Shown here: piece after piece, positions 44,635-53,475 of the stretch
Layout of the letters: every line of letters starts with the position of its first letter
Numbering within the stretch: the first letter of the stretch is position 1
Assembly (NCBI RefSeq): GCF_013761005.1
Contig: NZ_JACDUS010000001.1
Span: 558,001-622,000, forward strand
Direction: 5' to 3'
Source of the DNA: Desulfosalsimonas propionicica
Lineage (GTDB): Bacteria; Desulfobacterota; Desulfobacteria; Desulfobacterales; Desulfosalsimonadaceae
Length of the DNA: 64,000 nt
Made by a program: the position numbers and the translations under genes
Notes under the pieces: generated by a model
Told to the model about the DNA's origin: nothing
Seen by the model: the letters and a program-made list of their open reading frames with translations, nothing else
The model's database searches: none

Positions 44635-45321
44635 TCAATGTCTGCTCAGATGGTCGTCGAACAGGATCGCTGCGGCATTGTTTTCAAGGGCAAAAGCCCG
44701 CATCCGCATAATGTAATCGCGAACGGTCTTTTCCGCCATTTCAGGGTTTCGCTGCTGCACGTAATTGTTGCCGGTGATTACGGTGTCGGCGTTTGTTTTG
44801 ATGGTATCGCCCATTGCCAGGAAAGAGGCGTAGATGATCCGCCGGAGATTGGGCAGCAGTTCCGTGATCATCTGCTCGAGCAGCTGATTTTTGGCGGCTT
44901 TCAGGCACGCCATGCAGAAGTCCAATACGGCCGTGTAGTACCCGTCCAGATCGCCGTTGTTTGCGCAGGTCCAGCTTCTTTTGGCCGCCTCGTCGATAAC
45001 AGCCAGTTCTTCATCAATGCCGTTTACCGGGCATTTGCTGCCGACAAGCCCCAGCAGTTCGGCCAGCACGTCGCAGAGGTCACAAATAAATGTTTCTGAA
45101 ATCACCGTTACCCGTGCGCCGCGGCGCGGGATGAGCTCCACCACCAGGTTGTTTTCAAGAATACGCAATGCTTCCCGCACCGGGCTTCTGCTTACGCCCA
45201 GCTCTTCGGCCACAGCCGCTTCCCGGATCCGCTGGCCGGGTTTTATCTCCAGGCGAATGATTCTGTCCTCGAGGTAGGCGGCAATCTGTTCGGCAAGGCC
45301 GCTGGATACGCTGAAATCCAT
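44635..45321 (-). CDS. GntR-family transcriptional regulator, FCD (FadR-type) subfamily
   Basis: The protein has 228 aa. The N-terminal winged helix has QIAAYLEDRIIRLEIKPGQ, EAAVAEELGVSRSPVREALR and LEXX-NLVVELIPRRGARV. The helical FCD domain follows and binds an acid or acyl-CoA ligand in characterised relatives. Its metal-ligand His/Asp set looks partly altered (CDLCDVLAELLG in place of the usual REALE-type start). It is the last gene of the minus-strand catabolic run, and a matching palindrome lies over the promoter at 57.6 kb, so it probably controls the whole operon. Confidence 0.88.
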   Translation of the reverse strand: MDFSVSSGLAEQIAAYLEDRIIRLEIKPGQRIREAAVAEELGVSRSPVREALRILENNLVVELIPRRGARVTVISETFICDLCDVLAELLGLVGSKCPVNGIDEELAVIDEAAKRSWTCANNGDLDGYYTAVLDFCMACLKAAKNQLLEQMITELLPNLRRIIYASFLAMGDTIKTNADTVITGNNYVQQRNPEMAEKTVRDYIMRMRAFALENNAAAILFDDHLSRH

Positions 45322-45375
45322 GGTCTGCTTCCCTCTCTGCCCGTTAAACGTTGAAAATTCATTTGATAAGCGGCC

Positions 45376-46188
45376 TTATGCCGTTTGCACCGGCTGGCCG
45401 GCGTTCTTTCGCTGTGCGGCCACCGCTGCCCCGAGCGCGCCCATTAGCTGGGGATCAACCGACAGCGGCGTCACCGGCATCCGCAGCTTTTTCCCCAGCG
45501 CCTGCAGCAGTCCTTTGTTTTTCGAGCACCCCCCGGTGACGGCCACATTCGGTATTATACCGACTTTTTTTAATAGAATGAAGCTTCTTTTGGCCACCGC
45601 CGCCTGAATGCCGGCGGCGATGTCCGCCGGAGGTGTCTTTTTGGCCAGAAGACTGATGACTTCGGTTTCAGCAAACACGCTGCACTGGGCGGTTATCGGC
45701 ACCACCCGCTGCGCTTTCAGGGAAATATCCGAAAATTCCGACAGGCTCATCCGAAAGGTCCGGCTCATCATTTCCAGAAACCGTCCCGTGCCTGCGGCGC
45801 ATTTATCGTTCATGACAAAATCCAGTACAGCGCCGTCCGGGTTGAGAGATATCCCCTTTACATCCTGGCCGCCGATATCCACGATGGTGCGGACCGACGG
45901 ATCGCAGAAATGCACGCCCAGTGCGTGACAACTGATTTCCGATATGTTTTCATCGGCAAAAGGGATTTCGTTTCTGCCGTAACCGGTGCCCACAAGGCCG
46001 CTCAGGTCTGAAATGCCCCCCAGCGCGGGCACCTGCTGGCAGGCCTTGTTCAAAACAATGGTGGCGGTTTCCTCGGGGTCGAGTTCCGAAGGGACGATGG
46101 CCGTGGCGACAATTTTGTTTTCCTCCAGGATGACGGCTTTTCCGGTGGTGGAGCCCACGTCGCAGCCGGCAGCGTATCGATGTGCCAT
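45376..46188 (-). CDS. ASKHA-type ATPase activator of a 2-hydroxyacyl-CoA dehydratase / benzoyl-CoA reductase (third A/D-type subunit)
   Basis: The protein has 270 aa. I chose the ATG at 46188 because GGAG lies 7 nt upstream. ATP-binding motif AGCDVGSTTGKAV at the start, DIGGQDVKGI, and the two cysteines of the shared [4Fe-4S] cluster in NDKCAAGTGRF and AQCSVFAETEV are all present. Such dimers use ATP to push low-potential electrons into an HgdB/C- or BcrB/C-type partner. The two genes upstream (46208, 47623) supply such a B/C pair, so these three may form one self-contained enzyme. Confidence 0.88.
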   Translation of the reverse strand: MAHRYAAGCDVGSTTGKAVILEENKIVATAIVPSELDPEETATIVLNKACQQVPALGGISDLSGLVGTGYGRNEIPFADENISEISCHALGVHFCDPSVRTIVDIGGQDVKGISLNPDGAVLDFVMNDKCAAGTGRFLEMMSRTFRMSLSEFSDISLKAQRVVPITAQCSVFAETEVISLLAKKTPPADIAAGIQAAVAKRSFILLKKVGIIPNVAVTGGCSKNKGLLQALGKKLRMPVTPLSVDPQLMGALGAAVAAQRKNAGQPVQTA

Positions 46189-46207
46189 GGGGATCTCCTG
46201 TAAAGGG

Positions 46208-47614
46208 TTAAATATCCTGTCGTTTTGCCTGCATAATGTTTTCCATGAAATGATTGACCTGTTCAATGATGGCCTCCCGGGATACGACCCGGGGATCGGA
46301 CAGATCGTAGTTGATGATCAGCAGGCGAAGACCGGCCTCCCGGCATTTTTCCCGCAATATGCCGTTCATGGCCTGGGTGTTTTTGCACCCGATGTGGCCG
46401 GCCACCCACAGCATATCAATGCCAAAATGCTTGTGGATGTAAAAAATGTCGTCGAGGTAATTGTCGGCCGGGCCCCGGGTATGCCGGGCCATGGGGCCGT
46501 TCATGATGTTGCGGCCGATGCCCTCGAGCATGGTGTCCCGGGTGGTGGTGGTGTCAATGTAGGGCAGCCGGTTGAAGCTCATGCTGTCCATGATCAGCGA
46601 GACGCCGTATGCCTTTTCCGCCCAGTTGAACAGATCGATGAAATGCAGCAGCGGCGGGTTCCACAGCAGCGCCCGGTATTTTTCCGGCCTGACCACGGGG
46701 GGTTCCGCTTCAAGGTTTTTTCGGCCGAGGTCCACGATGCGTCGGATCGTCCGGGTCGCGTCCGGGTGGCCGGGAAAGAGGTTGAAATACCACAGATGGG
46801 TGAGATACATCGCCTCAGCGGCCAGCGGCGCCGGGCGGACCCGGAGCATTTCCCACAATTCCAGTTCCGCTTCCACCATCCGGTTGCGTTCCTCGCAGAT
46901 TTCCCGGAGCCGGTCCCAGTCCATGCGGCCGGGTGTATGGGCTTCCAGCCATTGAATCATGCGCTTTAGCTCTTCACGAAAATAAACCAGGGCTTTTGGC
47001 GTGTTCACATCAAAGGGGATGTCCAGCCGGAAGGTGGGAAGTTGCAGCAGGTTCTCCATCACCGTGTACGAACTCATTCCCCCGTCGCACGGCAGGTTCG
47101 AGGTGACAATGGCCTTTGCCGGCGGCACCTCCCCCTTCATGAAAAGTCCCATGGTGCTCTTGGGAAGGCTGCAGATATCCGGCGGAATCCCCTGATTTTC
47201 CGAGGCATCAATATAATCCTCCATCACATGGGGATCGATCATGGGGAGCATGATGCCGTTTAGCTCGGCCATGAAGGGCGCCAGCCCCATGGCATGAAAT
47301 ATTTCCGGCGGGACCATGTCCTGGTTGATGATGACCCGGTCCGGATAACGCAAAACCGGGCCGAGCATATTGGTATAGCCGGCAACGGCACCGTTGATCA
47401 CCATGGCGGTGGCTTTATGGTAGGCCGGGGGGCGGCCTGTGCATAATTTTTTATGTAACCGGTTTGCCTTGAGCAGCGTAACCATCCAGGGGTATTGAAA
47501 AAGCAGCCGGAGCATTTTCACCGGGCCGACTTTTAACATCAGCACCAGTATGTGCCGCCATGTCATCAGTCTGAAGCGATAGTCCGTCCAGTAATATCCA
47601 ATTGCTTGTTTCAT
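46208..47614 (-). CDS. 2-hydroxyacyl-CoA dehydratase / BcrB-type subunit, set 2
   Basis: The protein has 468 aa. It belongs to the HgdB/BcrB family, with SNLPCDGGMSSY (cluster Cys region), the C-terminal GHIGCKNTQAMNGILREKC and LLIINYDLSDPRVVSREA, the usual end of that fold. Family members hold a [4Fe-4S] cluster and bind the acyl-CoA substrate. It lies 19 bp from the activator gene and 8 bp from the BcrC-like gene 47623-48747, in the same orientation. The true substrate (hydroxyacyl-CoA, aromatic or alicyclic) cannot be read. Confidence 0.85.
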   Translation of the reverse strand: MKQAIGYYWTDYRFRLMTWRHILVLMLKVGPVKMLRLLFQYPWMVTLLKANRLHKKLCTGRPPAYHKATAMVINGAVAGYTNMLGPVLRYPDRVIINQDMVPPEIFHAMGLAPFMAELNGIMLPMIDPHVMEDYIDASENQGIPPDICSLPKSTMGLFMKGEVPPAKAIVTSNLPCDGGMSSYTVMENLLQLPTFRLDIPFDVNTPKALVYFREELKRMIQWLEAHTPGRMDWDRLREICEERNRMVEAELELWEMLRVRPAPLAAEAMYLTHLWYFNLFPGHPDATRTIRRIVDLGRKNLEAEPPVVRPEKYRALLWNPPLLHFIDLFNWAEKAYGVSLIMDSMSFNRLPYIDTTTTRDTMLEGIGRNIMNGPMARHTRGPADNYLDDIFYIHKHFGIDMLWVAGHIGCKNTQAMNGILREKCREAGLRLLIINYDLSDPRVVSREAIIEQVNHFMENIMQAKRQDI

Positions 47615-47622
47615 ATTTGTTT

Positions 47623-48747
47623 TTATTTTCCCATACTTTCTATAAATGCCTGAACCCGGGTTTTGAGCTGGCCTTCGCCGGTTGCGCTGTATTCTCGTTC
47701 AAGGTTGAGAACCGGTATGCCCGCGGCCTTGATCCGCCCGGCCATGGCGGCGGCCTCAATCCCCCATATGTCGCAGAACTTGATGTGTTCGAGAATCACG
47801 CCGTCCGCGTTGTATGCGGATGCGCCTGCCAGAATGGCATCCACGCGGTCGTTGAAATTTTCCATCATCCGGGGGCAGGCCGTCCTGCCCAGATAATGGG
47901 CAGCAATGGCGTCCAGGGGCGAACCGTTCATGGAGATGGGCGTGAGCCCGGGTATGGAACCGGTGCAGAAATGATCTGCGACAACAAGACCGCCCACCGA
48001 TTCAATGGCCTGGATATACGCGGGCTCATTGATCTGCCCGCCGGCGACCAGCAGCCTGGCGCGGTAATCGCGATACAACGCCTTTTGAGAAAGGGCGTCC
48101 CTGAATCGGCGCACGGGATCCATTAATAGTGTTTTGGGCGATGTTTGTGCGGCCATCATGAGGGCGTGAAATTCCGACCCGGAAATCGGCGGATGAGGTG
48201 CTTTTCTCAGATCGCCGATTTCGGAGACCAGGGCAGCGAATTCATTGTGGTCCCGGATGGCATGGGCCAGGGCCGTTTCACTGAAGTCTGCATGAAAATG
48301 GCCGGCCAGCTTCCTTGTCAGTTCCCCGAGTTCGTCGGTGTACCAGGCCAGCGCGGCATCGCCGATGCGGTGGGGCACATCCAGTATATGAATGAAGTCC
48401 GGCTGCAACAGGTAATCCAGGTTGTCGCAAAGCCGGCGCAGGTGATCGCAGCTCGCCGCAAACACCCATCCTTCAAGAAATTCGTATTGGTCGTCCAGTG
48501 CGAATTCCAGAAGGCTGCGAATATAGGAGCAGGTCACACCGGACAGGTAGATATCTGCCATTTCAGTGCCGTATACCCCGGGTGCATGGACCCGGACCGG
48601 CACCAGATCGCCCACTGAGAGCAGCACCTCCGGGACGTAGCTGCACGTATAGCCCACGGGAATTCTGCCGTTTTCCATGGCCTTTGCCAGCAGGTCGCTG
48701 CAGGGCGACTGCACAAGGTTTTCAAAATAGGCCGGGGTGATCTGCAT
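47623..48747 (-). CDS. 2-hydroxyacyl-CoA dehydratase / BcrC-type subunit, set 2
   Basis: The protein has 374 aa. Marks of the family are PVGYTCSYVPEVLLS near the N-terminus, VFAASCDHLRRLCDNLD (Cys in the cluster-binding helix), GLVVADHFCTGS and the C-terminal LEHIKFCDIWG ... VLNLEREYSATGEGQLKTR. It is a close relative in length and motif order of the protein at 53469-54605, so the operon holds two B/C pairs. It starts at an ATG with weak upstream signals. Confidence 0.85.
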   Translation of the reverse strand: MQITPAYFENLVQSPCSDLLAKAMENGRIPVGYTCSYVPEVLLSVGDLVPVRVHAPGVYGTEMADIYLSGVTCSYIRSLLEFALDDQYEFLEGWVFAASCDHLRRLCDNLDYLLQPDFIHILDVPHRIGDAALAWYTDELGELTRKLAGHFHADFSETALAHAIRDHNEFAALVSEIGDLRKAPHPPISGSEFHALMMAAQTSPKTLLMDPVRRFRDALSQKALYRDYRARLLVAGGQINEPAYIQAIESVGGLVVADHFCTGSIPGLTPISMNGSPLDAIAAHYLGRTACPRMMENFNDRVDAILAGASAYNADGVILEHIKFCDIWGIEAAAMAGRIKAAGIPVLNLEREYSATGEGQLKTRVQAFIESMGK

Positions 48748-48768
48748 TAATGTTGCCTTACCAGGGTA

Positions 48769-49536
48769 CTAATTTGTTAAAAACCGGTAAACCGCTTCTT
48801 CCGGAAACGGTATCCGCCTGTCGGCAATATCCGGAAACGGCTTTCCGTCCCTGTCCAGATCCCGGATAAGCGCGTTTTCCCCCATCCATCCGATCGCGGA
48901 AAGCCGGGTCTGCGCATAAAGGGCGTCTGCTTCCGCCGCGTCCTGCAGCCGGTTAAAGAAAACCCCGGTTTTTTTCAGGCCGGGTTTGTTTTTTGCCACC
49001 TGGTCAATGGTGGCCGCCACATTCCTGCCCTTGGCTGATGCATCGGATACGAGCAAAAGGTGGGTCACCATGTCCATGACGCGCCGGTCGATCTGTTCCA
49101 CGCCGGCTTCCCCGTCAATGACCACCATATGGAAATTCCGCGCGATGCCCTTGATGATGTCCCGCAGCAGGCTGTTTACCTGGCAGTAGCATCCGTCGCC
49201 TTCCGGTCTTCCAATGGCGAGAAATGCCATGTTTTCGGTCTCCGCCATGGCATTGAGCATTTCGTAATCCAGTCGCCGGATCAGTTCTTCCTTGCCTGCG
49301 GTCTTTCCTTTTTCAACGTCTGCGATAAACGCGTTGCGGATTTCGTCCACGGTTTTGTGTACAGGCACCCCGAGAGGGTAGGAAAGGCCGATGGCCGGGT
49401 CCGCATCAATGGCAAGGATGCGCTTTGCCGAGTCCTTTAAAAGCATACGCGTCAGCAGTGCGCTGATGCTGGTTTTCCCCACGCCGCCCTTGCCGCAGAC
49501 GGCGATGATAACCGGCGATTGGCTTGTTTCTGTCAT
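48769..49536 (-). CDS. CooC/ArsA-like MinD-family ATPase (metal-cluster maturation type)
   Basis: The protein has 255 aa. I prefer the ATG at 49536 (AAGGAT 8-9 nt upstream) to the in-frame TTG at 49545. The deviant Walker A CGKGGVGKTSISALL is that of CooC/NifH/MinD. DADPAIGLSYPLG and VIDGEAGVEQIDRR match CooC-like proteins, which help insert nickel into CO dehydrogenase or ACS. The neighbour upstream is an ACS-like protein, which supports a maturation role. Nucleotide-dependent work for the activator proteins is another possibility. Confidence 0.82.
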   Translation of the reverse strand: MTETSQSPVIIAVCGKGGVGKTSISALLTRMLLKDSAKRILAIDADPAIGLSYPLGVPVHKTVDEIRNAFIADVEKGKTAGKEELIRRLDYEMLNAMAETENMAFLAIGRPEGDGCYCQVNSLLRDIIKGIARNFHMVVIDGEAGVEQIDRRVMDMVTHLLLVSDASAKGRNVAATIDQVAKNKPGLKKTGVFFNRLQDAAEADALYAQTRLSAIGWMGENALIRDLDRDGKPFPDIADRRIPFPEEAVYRFLTN

Positions 49537-49541
49537 CCGGG

Positions 49542-50288
49542 TCAATCCTTTTGCGCCATTAATTTTTCCCGCATGCCCCGAAGCTCTTCGGCTTCGTCGC
49601 AGACTTCCTGATATTCGCAGCTGTCGCAGTCAAAATCCATTTCCTGGTGCATCTTTGTCATGGCGTTGATATACTGCATGAACCGGTCGGCCATGGGTTT
49701 GAGCTGCCGGACATGATCCGGGGAGGCCGTGACAAAGATGATTTCCGCGGCATTGACATAGTCGTGTGCATAGAGTTTTTCGAGCATGGCGCTGCCCAGA
49801 ACATTGAAATTCAGGCCGTTTTCTGCCGCCTTGCGGCTGATCCGGCTCCATTCGCGCATGTACTGGGAGACCGCCCGAATCATGTAGCCTTTCAGAGAGA
49901 CATCAAAGCGGCTAAGATCCATTTCCCGGAATCGCTCATAGCCGTTTTCTTCGGTAAACCCGGCGCCGTGAACCAGCACCACCTTGCCGAAGGGCAGGCG
50001 GACGTCGGCGGCTTCCGTTATGTCCGGGCCCACAAGCGTGATCCGGCCGTCATGAACCCGGCCGGCATCGGCCGTCCACGCCAGAAAGCACACGGATTCG
50101 TCTTTCGGGCTGCCCAGCTCCACCCTGGTATCGGATTGAAACACGATGTCCCGGTCTCCGGCTGGCGGCCATGAAGGACAATCCAATGCCCGGACGGTTC
50201 GGACGGGAATTCCGCCGCCGGCTTGCTGATCAGACCATTTAGCGATGAGCTGCTGCGTATCCGCGATAATGGTGTCAAAGAGCTGCAT
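49542..50288 (-). CDS. acetyl-CoA-synthase/CdhC-like protein
   Basis: The protein has 248 aa. The C-terminal half (GLNFNVLGSAMLEKLYAHDY, AAEIIFVTASPDHVRQLK) and a final FDCDSCEYQEVCDEAEELRG with a CxxCx4C cluster resemble the CO dehydrogenase/acetyl-CoA synthase beta-subunit family. It is much shorter than true AcsB/CdhC (~400-700 aa) and lacks the usual A-cluster cysteine set. It may be a cluster-binding accessory protein of the reductase genes around it. It is followed by the CooC-like gene (6 bp between the stop codon and that gene's start). Confidence 0.5.
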   Translation of the reverse strand: MQLFDTIIADTQQLIAKWSDQQAGGGIPVRTVRALDCPSWPPAGDRDIVFQSDTRVELGSPKDESVCFLAWTADAGRVHDGRITLVGPDITEAADVRLPFGKVVLVHGAGFTEENGYERFREMDLSRFDVSLKGYMIRAVSQYMREWSRISRKAAENGLNFNVLGSAMLEKLYAHDYVNAAEIIFVTASPDHVRQLKPMADRFMQYINAMTKMHQEMDFDCDSCEYQEVCDEAEELRGMREKLMAQKD

Positions 50289-50300
50289 GATTTGGCTGCC

Positions 50301-51077
50301 TCATCTCTTTTGACCGGCGATCAGGGCCGCGCCCAGCGCGCCGTTGATCTGCGGATCGATGCCGTCAAGGGCGATCAGCGGTTTTTTCAGGGCCGCGGCA
50401 AGGGCTGCAAACAGGCCCGGGTTCTTGGCCACCCCGCCGGTCATGACAATGGCGTCTTCCACGCCGATACTCAGGGCCATGGCGGCCACCCGGCCGGCCA
50501 TGGCGTTGTGAAGCCCCCTGATGATGTCGGGCACTTCCCTGCCGTCGTTGATCAGGGACACCACCTCGGTTTCTGCGAAAATCACGCACTGGTTTGAGAT
50601 CACCACCTTTTCGGCTGCTTGTTCGGAAAGGGTGCCCATGTCTTCAAGGGCAACGCCCAGGGCCTCGGCCATGACCTCCAGAAACCGTCCCGTGCCCGAG
50701 GCGCACTTGTCGTTGTACAGGTACCGGGTGACCGCGCCGGTATCATCGATGCGGATGGCCTTGGCGTCCTGTCCGCCGATATCGATGACGGTCCGGGTTT
50801 CCGGCCGGCTCCAGACCGCGCCTTTTGCGTGACACAGGATTTCCGATTCCCGGTGATCGGCAAAGGCAATCATCTCCTTGCCATAGCCCGTGGCAACGAT
50901 GGCGGCAATGTCCTGCCTTCTTCTCCCGGCTGTCTCAAGGGCCATGGTCAGCACTTGCGCGGCCGAATCAGCGGGCGATATGCCGGCCGGGATAACGGCC
51001 CACCCCGCAATGGTGTTGTCGTCCATGATAACGGCTTTTGCCGAAAGGGACCCGATGTCGCATCCCGCTGTAATCAT
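50301..51077 (-). CDS. benzoyl-CoA-reductase-type ATPase subunit (BcrD/BadG-like)
   Basis: The protein has 258 aa. I chose the ATG at 51077 with AGGAGG 7 nt upstream; a longer open frame has no such site. TAGCDIGSLSAKAVI, DIGGQDAKAI, and cluster cysteines in NDKCASGTGRF and NQCVIFAETEV define the activator ASKHA family. With the next gene (51127) it would form the ATP-hydrolysing electron-activation half of a BcrABCD-type enzyme. Confidence 0.87.
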   Translation of the reverse strand: MITAGCDIGSLSAKAVIMDDNTIAGWAVIPAGISPADSAAQVLTMALETAGRRRQDIAAIVATGYGKEMIAFADHRESEILCHAKGAVWSRPETRTVIDIGGQDAKAIRIDDTGAVTRYLYNDKCASGTGRFLEVMAEALGVALEDMGTLSEQAAEKVVISNQCVIFAETEVVSLINDGREVPDIIRGLHNAMAGRVAAMALSIGVEDAIVMTGGVAKNPGLFAALAAALKKPLIALDGIDPQINGALGAALIAGQKR

Positions 51078-51126
51078 ATGCCGGACCTCCTGATGCGTTG
51101 ATTGAAACGATATCGGACGGTTACTC

Positions 51127-51909
51127 TCATCTGCGGTTTTCCGCGGCAAACAGGGCCGCGCCGATGGCGCCGGCGATCTGCGGGTCGGCTTTTCTGGCCC
51201 GCTTGATCTTCCGGCCCAGGAGTTTTTCAAGATCGCTGACAACACCGATGTTTTTGGCCACCCCGCCGGTCATGCAGATGTCGGGTTCCACGCCCACGCT
51301 GTTGGCCAGGATGGCCGCCCGTTTTGCCATGGCGTTGTTCACCCCGGCCCCGATATCCGGCACCTTGCGGCCGGAGTTCAGAAACCGGATGATGTCGGCC
51401 TGGGCCCAGACCGTGCAGGTGGAGGCCAGTGTCACGGGAGCACTGGCGCGGGCGGAGAGTTTGCCCATTTCTTCTAAGGAGATCTGAAGCAGGCGGGCCA
51501 TGACTTCCAGAAACCGCCCGGTGCCGGATGCGCACTTGTCGTTGGCCACGAACTTGAGGACCTCGCCGTTTTTGTCCAGCCGCAGGGCCTTGCAGTCCTG
51601 TCCCCCGATATCAATGACGGTGGTGGCCGTTGGCACGAGCCACCGCGCGCCTTTGCCGTGGCAGGCGATCTCCGAGACCGCCTTGTCAACAAAGGAAATC
51701 TGTTTCCGGCCGTAGCCGGTGCCCACGCAGTATGAAATATCGGCCATGGAAAGCCCCCCCTTTTCCAGGGCTGCTGCCATGACCGCTGATGCCGATTGTT
51801 CCGGTTTGCCTGCCGAGCGCCGGAGCGCCCAGCTTTTGATCCGGCCGTTATTCATGATGACGGCCTTGGATGTGAGCGAGCCCACATCGCATCCCGCAAC
51901 CATGCTCAT
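51127..51909 (-). CDS. benzoyl-CoA-reductase-type ATPase subunit (BcrA/BadF-like)
   Basis: The protein has 260 aa with the same ASKHA family signature as its neighbour: VAGCDVGSLTSKAVI, DIGGQDCKAL, NDKCASGTGRF and STCTVWAQADI. The second cluster loop differs (STCTVW for the usual QCxVFAE), as is common when A and D subunits specialise as a heterodimer. It overlaps the BcrB-like gene by 4 bp (ATGA). Length is nearer to BzdP/BzdQ than to the longer BcrA of Thauera type. Confidence 0.87.
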   Translation of the reverse strand: MSMVAGCDVGSLTSKAVIMNNGRIKSWALRRSAGKPEQSASAVMAAALEKGGLSMADISYCVGTGYGRKQISFVDKAVSEIACHGKGARWLVPTATTVIDIGGQDCKALRLDKNGEVLKFVANDKCASGTGRFLEVMARLLQISLEEMGKLSARASAPVTLASTCTVWAQADIIRFLNSGRKVPDIGAGVNNAMAKRAAILANSVGVEPDICMTGGVAKNIGVVSDLEKLLGRKIKRARKADPQIAGAIGAALFAAENRR

Positions 51910-53306
51910 AATAACCCCCTGATGGTGAAGAATTCTTCCAGTCTTGCCGCCGTGGATTCCCAGGACTCCACCCGTTCGTCAAATGCATCCCCGTACATGA
52001 TGTGGGTGGGATACCCCGCCTTTTCCAGATCGCCGGCAAGCAGCTTGACATTGGACCAGGTGTTCCGGCATCCCGGCGTGCCGTTGTAAATCAGACAGTC
52101 GGCCTTATAGATCCTGGCCAGGGCCAGGGACTCTTCCTTCCACATGTTGGGCCGGTCGTAGGGGCCGCGGATGGAGCGCACCATGGGCATGCGGGAATTG
52201 ATCATCGCGATGCTGTCGATCATGGTGTCCAGGTCGGTGGTGTCGATGCTGTAGGCCGCGTCTTCCATGCCTTTCATGTAGGGCTGGTCGTCTTTGAACG
52301 AACGGCTGAGAATGCTTCCGATGTGGCTGATTCCGTGACGGTCCAGCCAGTCCCAGAGACTCAGGTTCAGGGTGTAATGATCAATGTAAAAGAAAAACGC
52401 CCGTTTTTTTTCAATGCCCGAGGTGATGCCGGACCGGCCGTTTTGCGCGTTGTCCCTGACCACTTCGGCCATGTCGGTCAGCAGTTCGGTGTATTCGGGC
52501 ATACCGGCAAAGAAAAACCGGCCGCCGTAGATGACGAAGTTGTATGTCACGGGCAGGGGGTTGGGCACCAGCCGCTGGAGTTCCTCGATTTCGGCGACAA
52601 TGGCCTCCTGTCTTGCGGTTTCATCCAGCACCGCCCGCAGCCGGTCCGGGTCAAGCGTGGTCCCTGTATGGGATTCCAGAAACCTGATCAGCTCCCTGAA
52701 GTCGTCCCGGTGGTATTGATTGGCGGGGTTGTCGGTCAGGCCCGACGGATAGTTCAGCGAATAGAATGGCTTGTCCAGGTATTTCTGGGCAAACGCGAAT
52801 GCGTTGGCATTGGTGTCGCAGACCCCGGCAGTGTTGGTGACGATAAGATCGATCTCTTCGCCCAGGCCGGCCAGGTATGCGCCCAGGCAGCCGCGCTGGG
52901 ACGAACACGAGGTCTCGGTAAATCCCAGCTCCACGCAATAGTCCATGTAGTCCGTTGTGCCCCGTTTCCAAAGTGCCGAGCCGAGCACGGTCATTACCTC
53001 CAGGGTAACGGGCACGATATCCATGGCATAGAAGATGGAAGGCGAAAAGCAGAACGTGGTCATGACGATCTTTTTGCCCTTCTCGTGGGCGGTAACAATA
53101 TTGTCCAGGTATTGCTCGATCCGTTTCAGGTAGGAAATGCCCGGCTTGCCCATGTTGATGAACACTTCCGCGGTTTTCCTGAAATAGGGAATGTAGCTCA
53201 TCATTTTCCGGGTCTCTTTTTCCGAGCCGTCCGCCAGTTTTCCGGCGGCCTGAATGGCGCGCCAGAGCATCCAGTCATAATTGTATTGGTATATTTCAGG
53301 TCTCAT
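51906..53306 (-). CDS. benzoyl-CoA reductase / dehydratase subunit, BcrB-type, set 1
   Basis: The protein has 466 aa. Family marks are FCFSPSIFYAMDIVPVTLEV (N-terminal substrate domain), ETSCSSQRGCLGAYLAG (cluster Cys), FFYIDHYTLNLSLWDWL and the C-terminal LIYNGTPGCRNTWSNVKLLAG. It would carry the catalytic [4Fe-4S] site with the BcrC-like protein encoded just upstream at 53469-54605. Between those two genes lies the 150-bp palindrome at 53324-53475. It is coupled to the BcrA-like gene by overlap. Confidence 0.86.
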   Translation of the reverse strand: MRPEIYQYNYDWMLWRAIQAAGKLADGSEKETRKMMSYIPYFRKTAEVFINMGKPGISYLKRIEQYLDNIVTAHEKGKKIVMTTFCFSPSIFYAMDIVPVTLEVMTVLGSALWKRGTTDYMDYCVELGFTETSCSSQRGCLGAYLAGLGEEIDLIVTNTAGVCDTNANAFAFAQKYLDKPFYSLNYPSGLTDNPANQYHRDDFRELIRFLESHTGTTLDPDRLRAVLDETARQEAIVAEIEELQRLVPNPLPVTYNFVIYGGRFFFAGMPEYTELLTDMAEVVRDNAQNGRSGITSGIEKKRAFFFYIDHYTLNLSLWDWLDRHGISHIGSILSRSFKDDQPYMKGMEDAAYSIDTTDLDTMIDSIAMINSRMPMVRSIRGPYDRPNMWKEESLALARIYKADCLIYNGTPGCRNTWSNVKLLAGDLEKAGYPTHIMYGDAFDERVESWESTAARLEEFFTIRGLL

Positions 53307-53323
53307 GCCTTGCCTCCCGGGTT

Positions 53324-53475
53324 ATGATAGTGCCTGAACGAAAACCGTCTTTTTCGCCAATATCTGTGTCAGGCTCAAATTTTAATCCTCAGAATACTTC
53401 AGTATGCCTGCGGTTAAAATTTTCGCCTTCCTTGATCTTAACAAAAAATCCTGGTTTTCGTTCGGGCACTATGAT
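53324..53475. repeat. nested palindromic (MITE/REP-like) element inside the operon
   Basis: The outer arms ATGATAGTGCCTGAACGAAA (with ACC) at 53324-53346 and GGTTTTCGTTCGGGCACTAT (with GAT) at 53453-53475 are inverted copies with 21 of 23 matches. Inside, AAATTTTAA near 53378 mirrors TTAAAATTT near 53414, and ATACTTCAGTAT is a small central hairpin. The right arm contains the stop codon of the BcrC-like gene. It looks like an inserted mobile palindrome that now forms the intercistronic region. Confidence 0.7.

Noticed and set aside
45986-46969. A 327-codon plus-strand frame
   Set aside because: Antisense of the activator and BcrB-like genes, both of which have clear motifs on the other strand.
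52002-53327. A 441-codon plus-strand frame
   Set aside because: It is the exact antisense of the BcrB-like gene, has no ribosome-binding site or family resemblance, and arises from GC-rich codon use.
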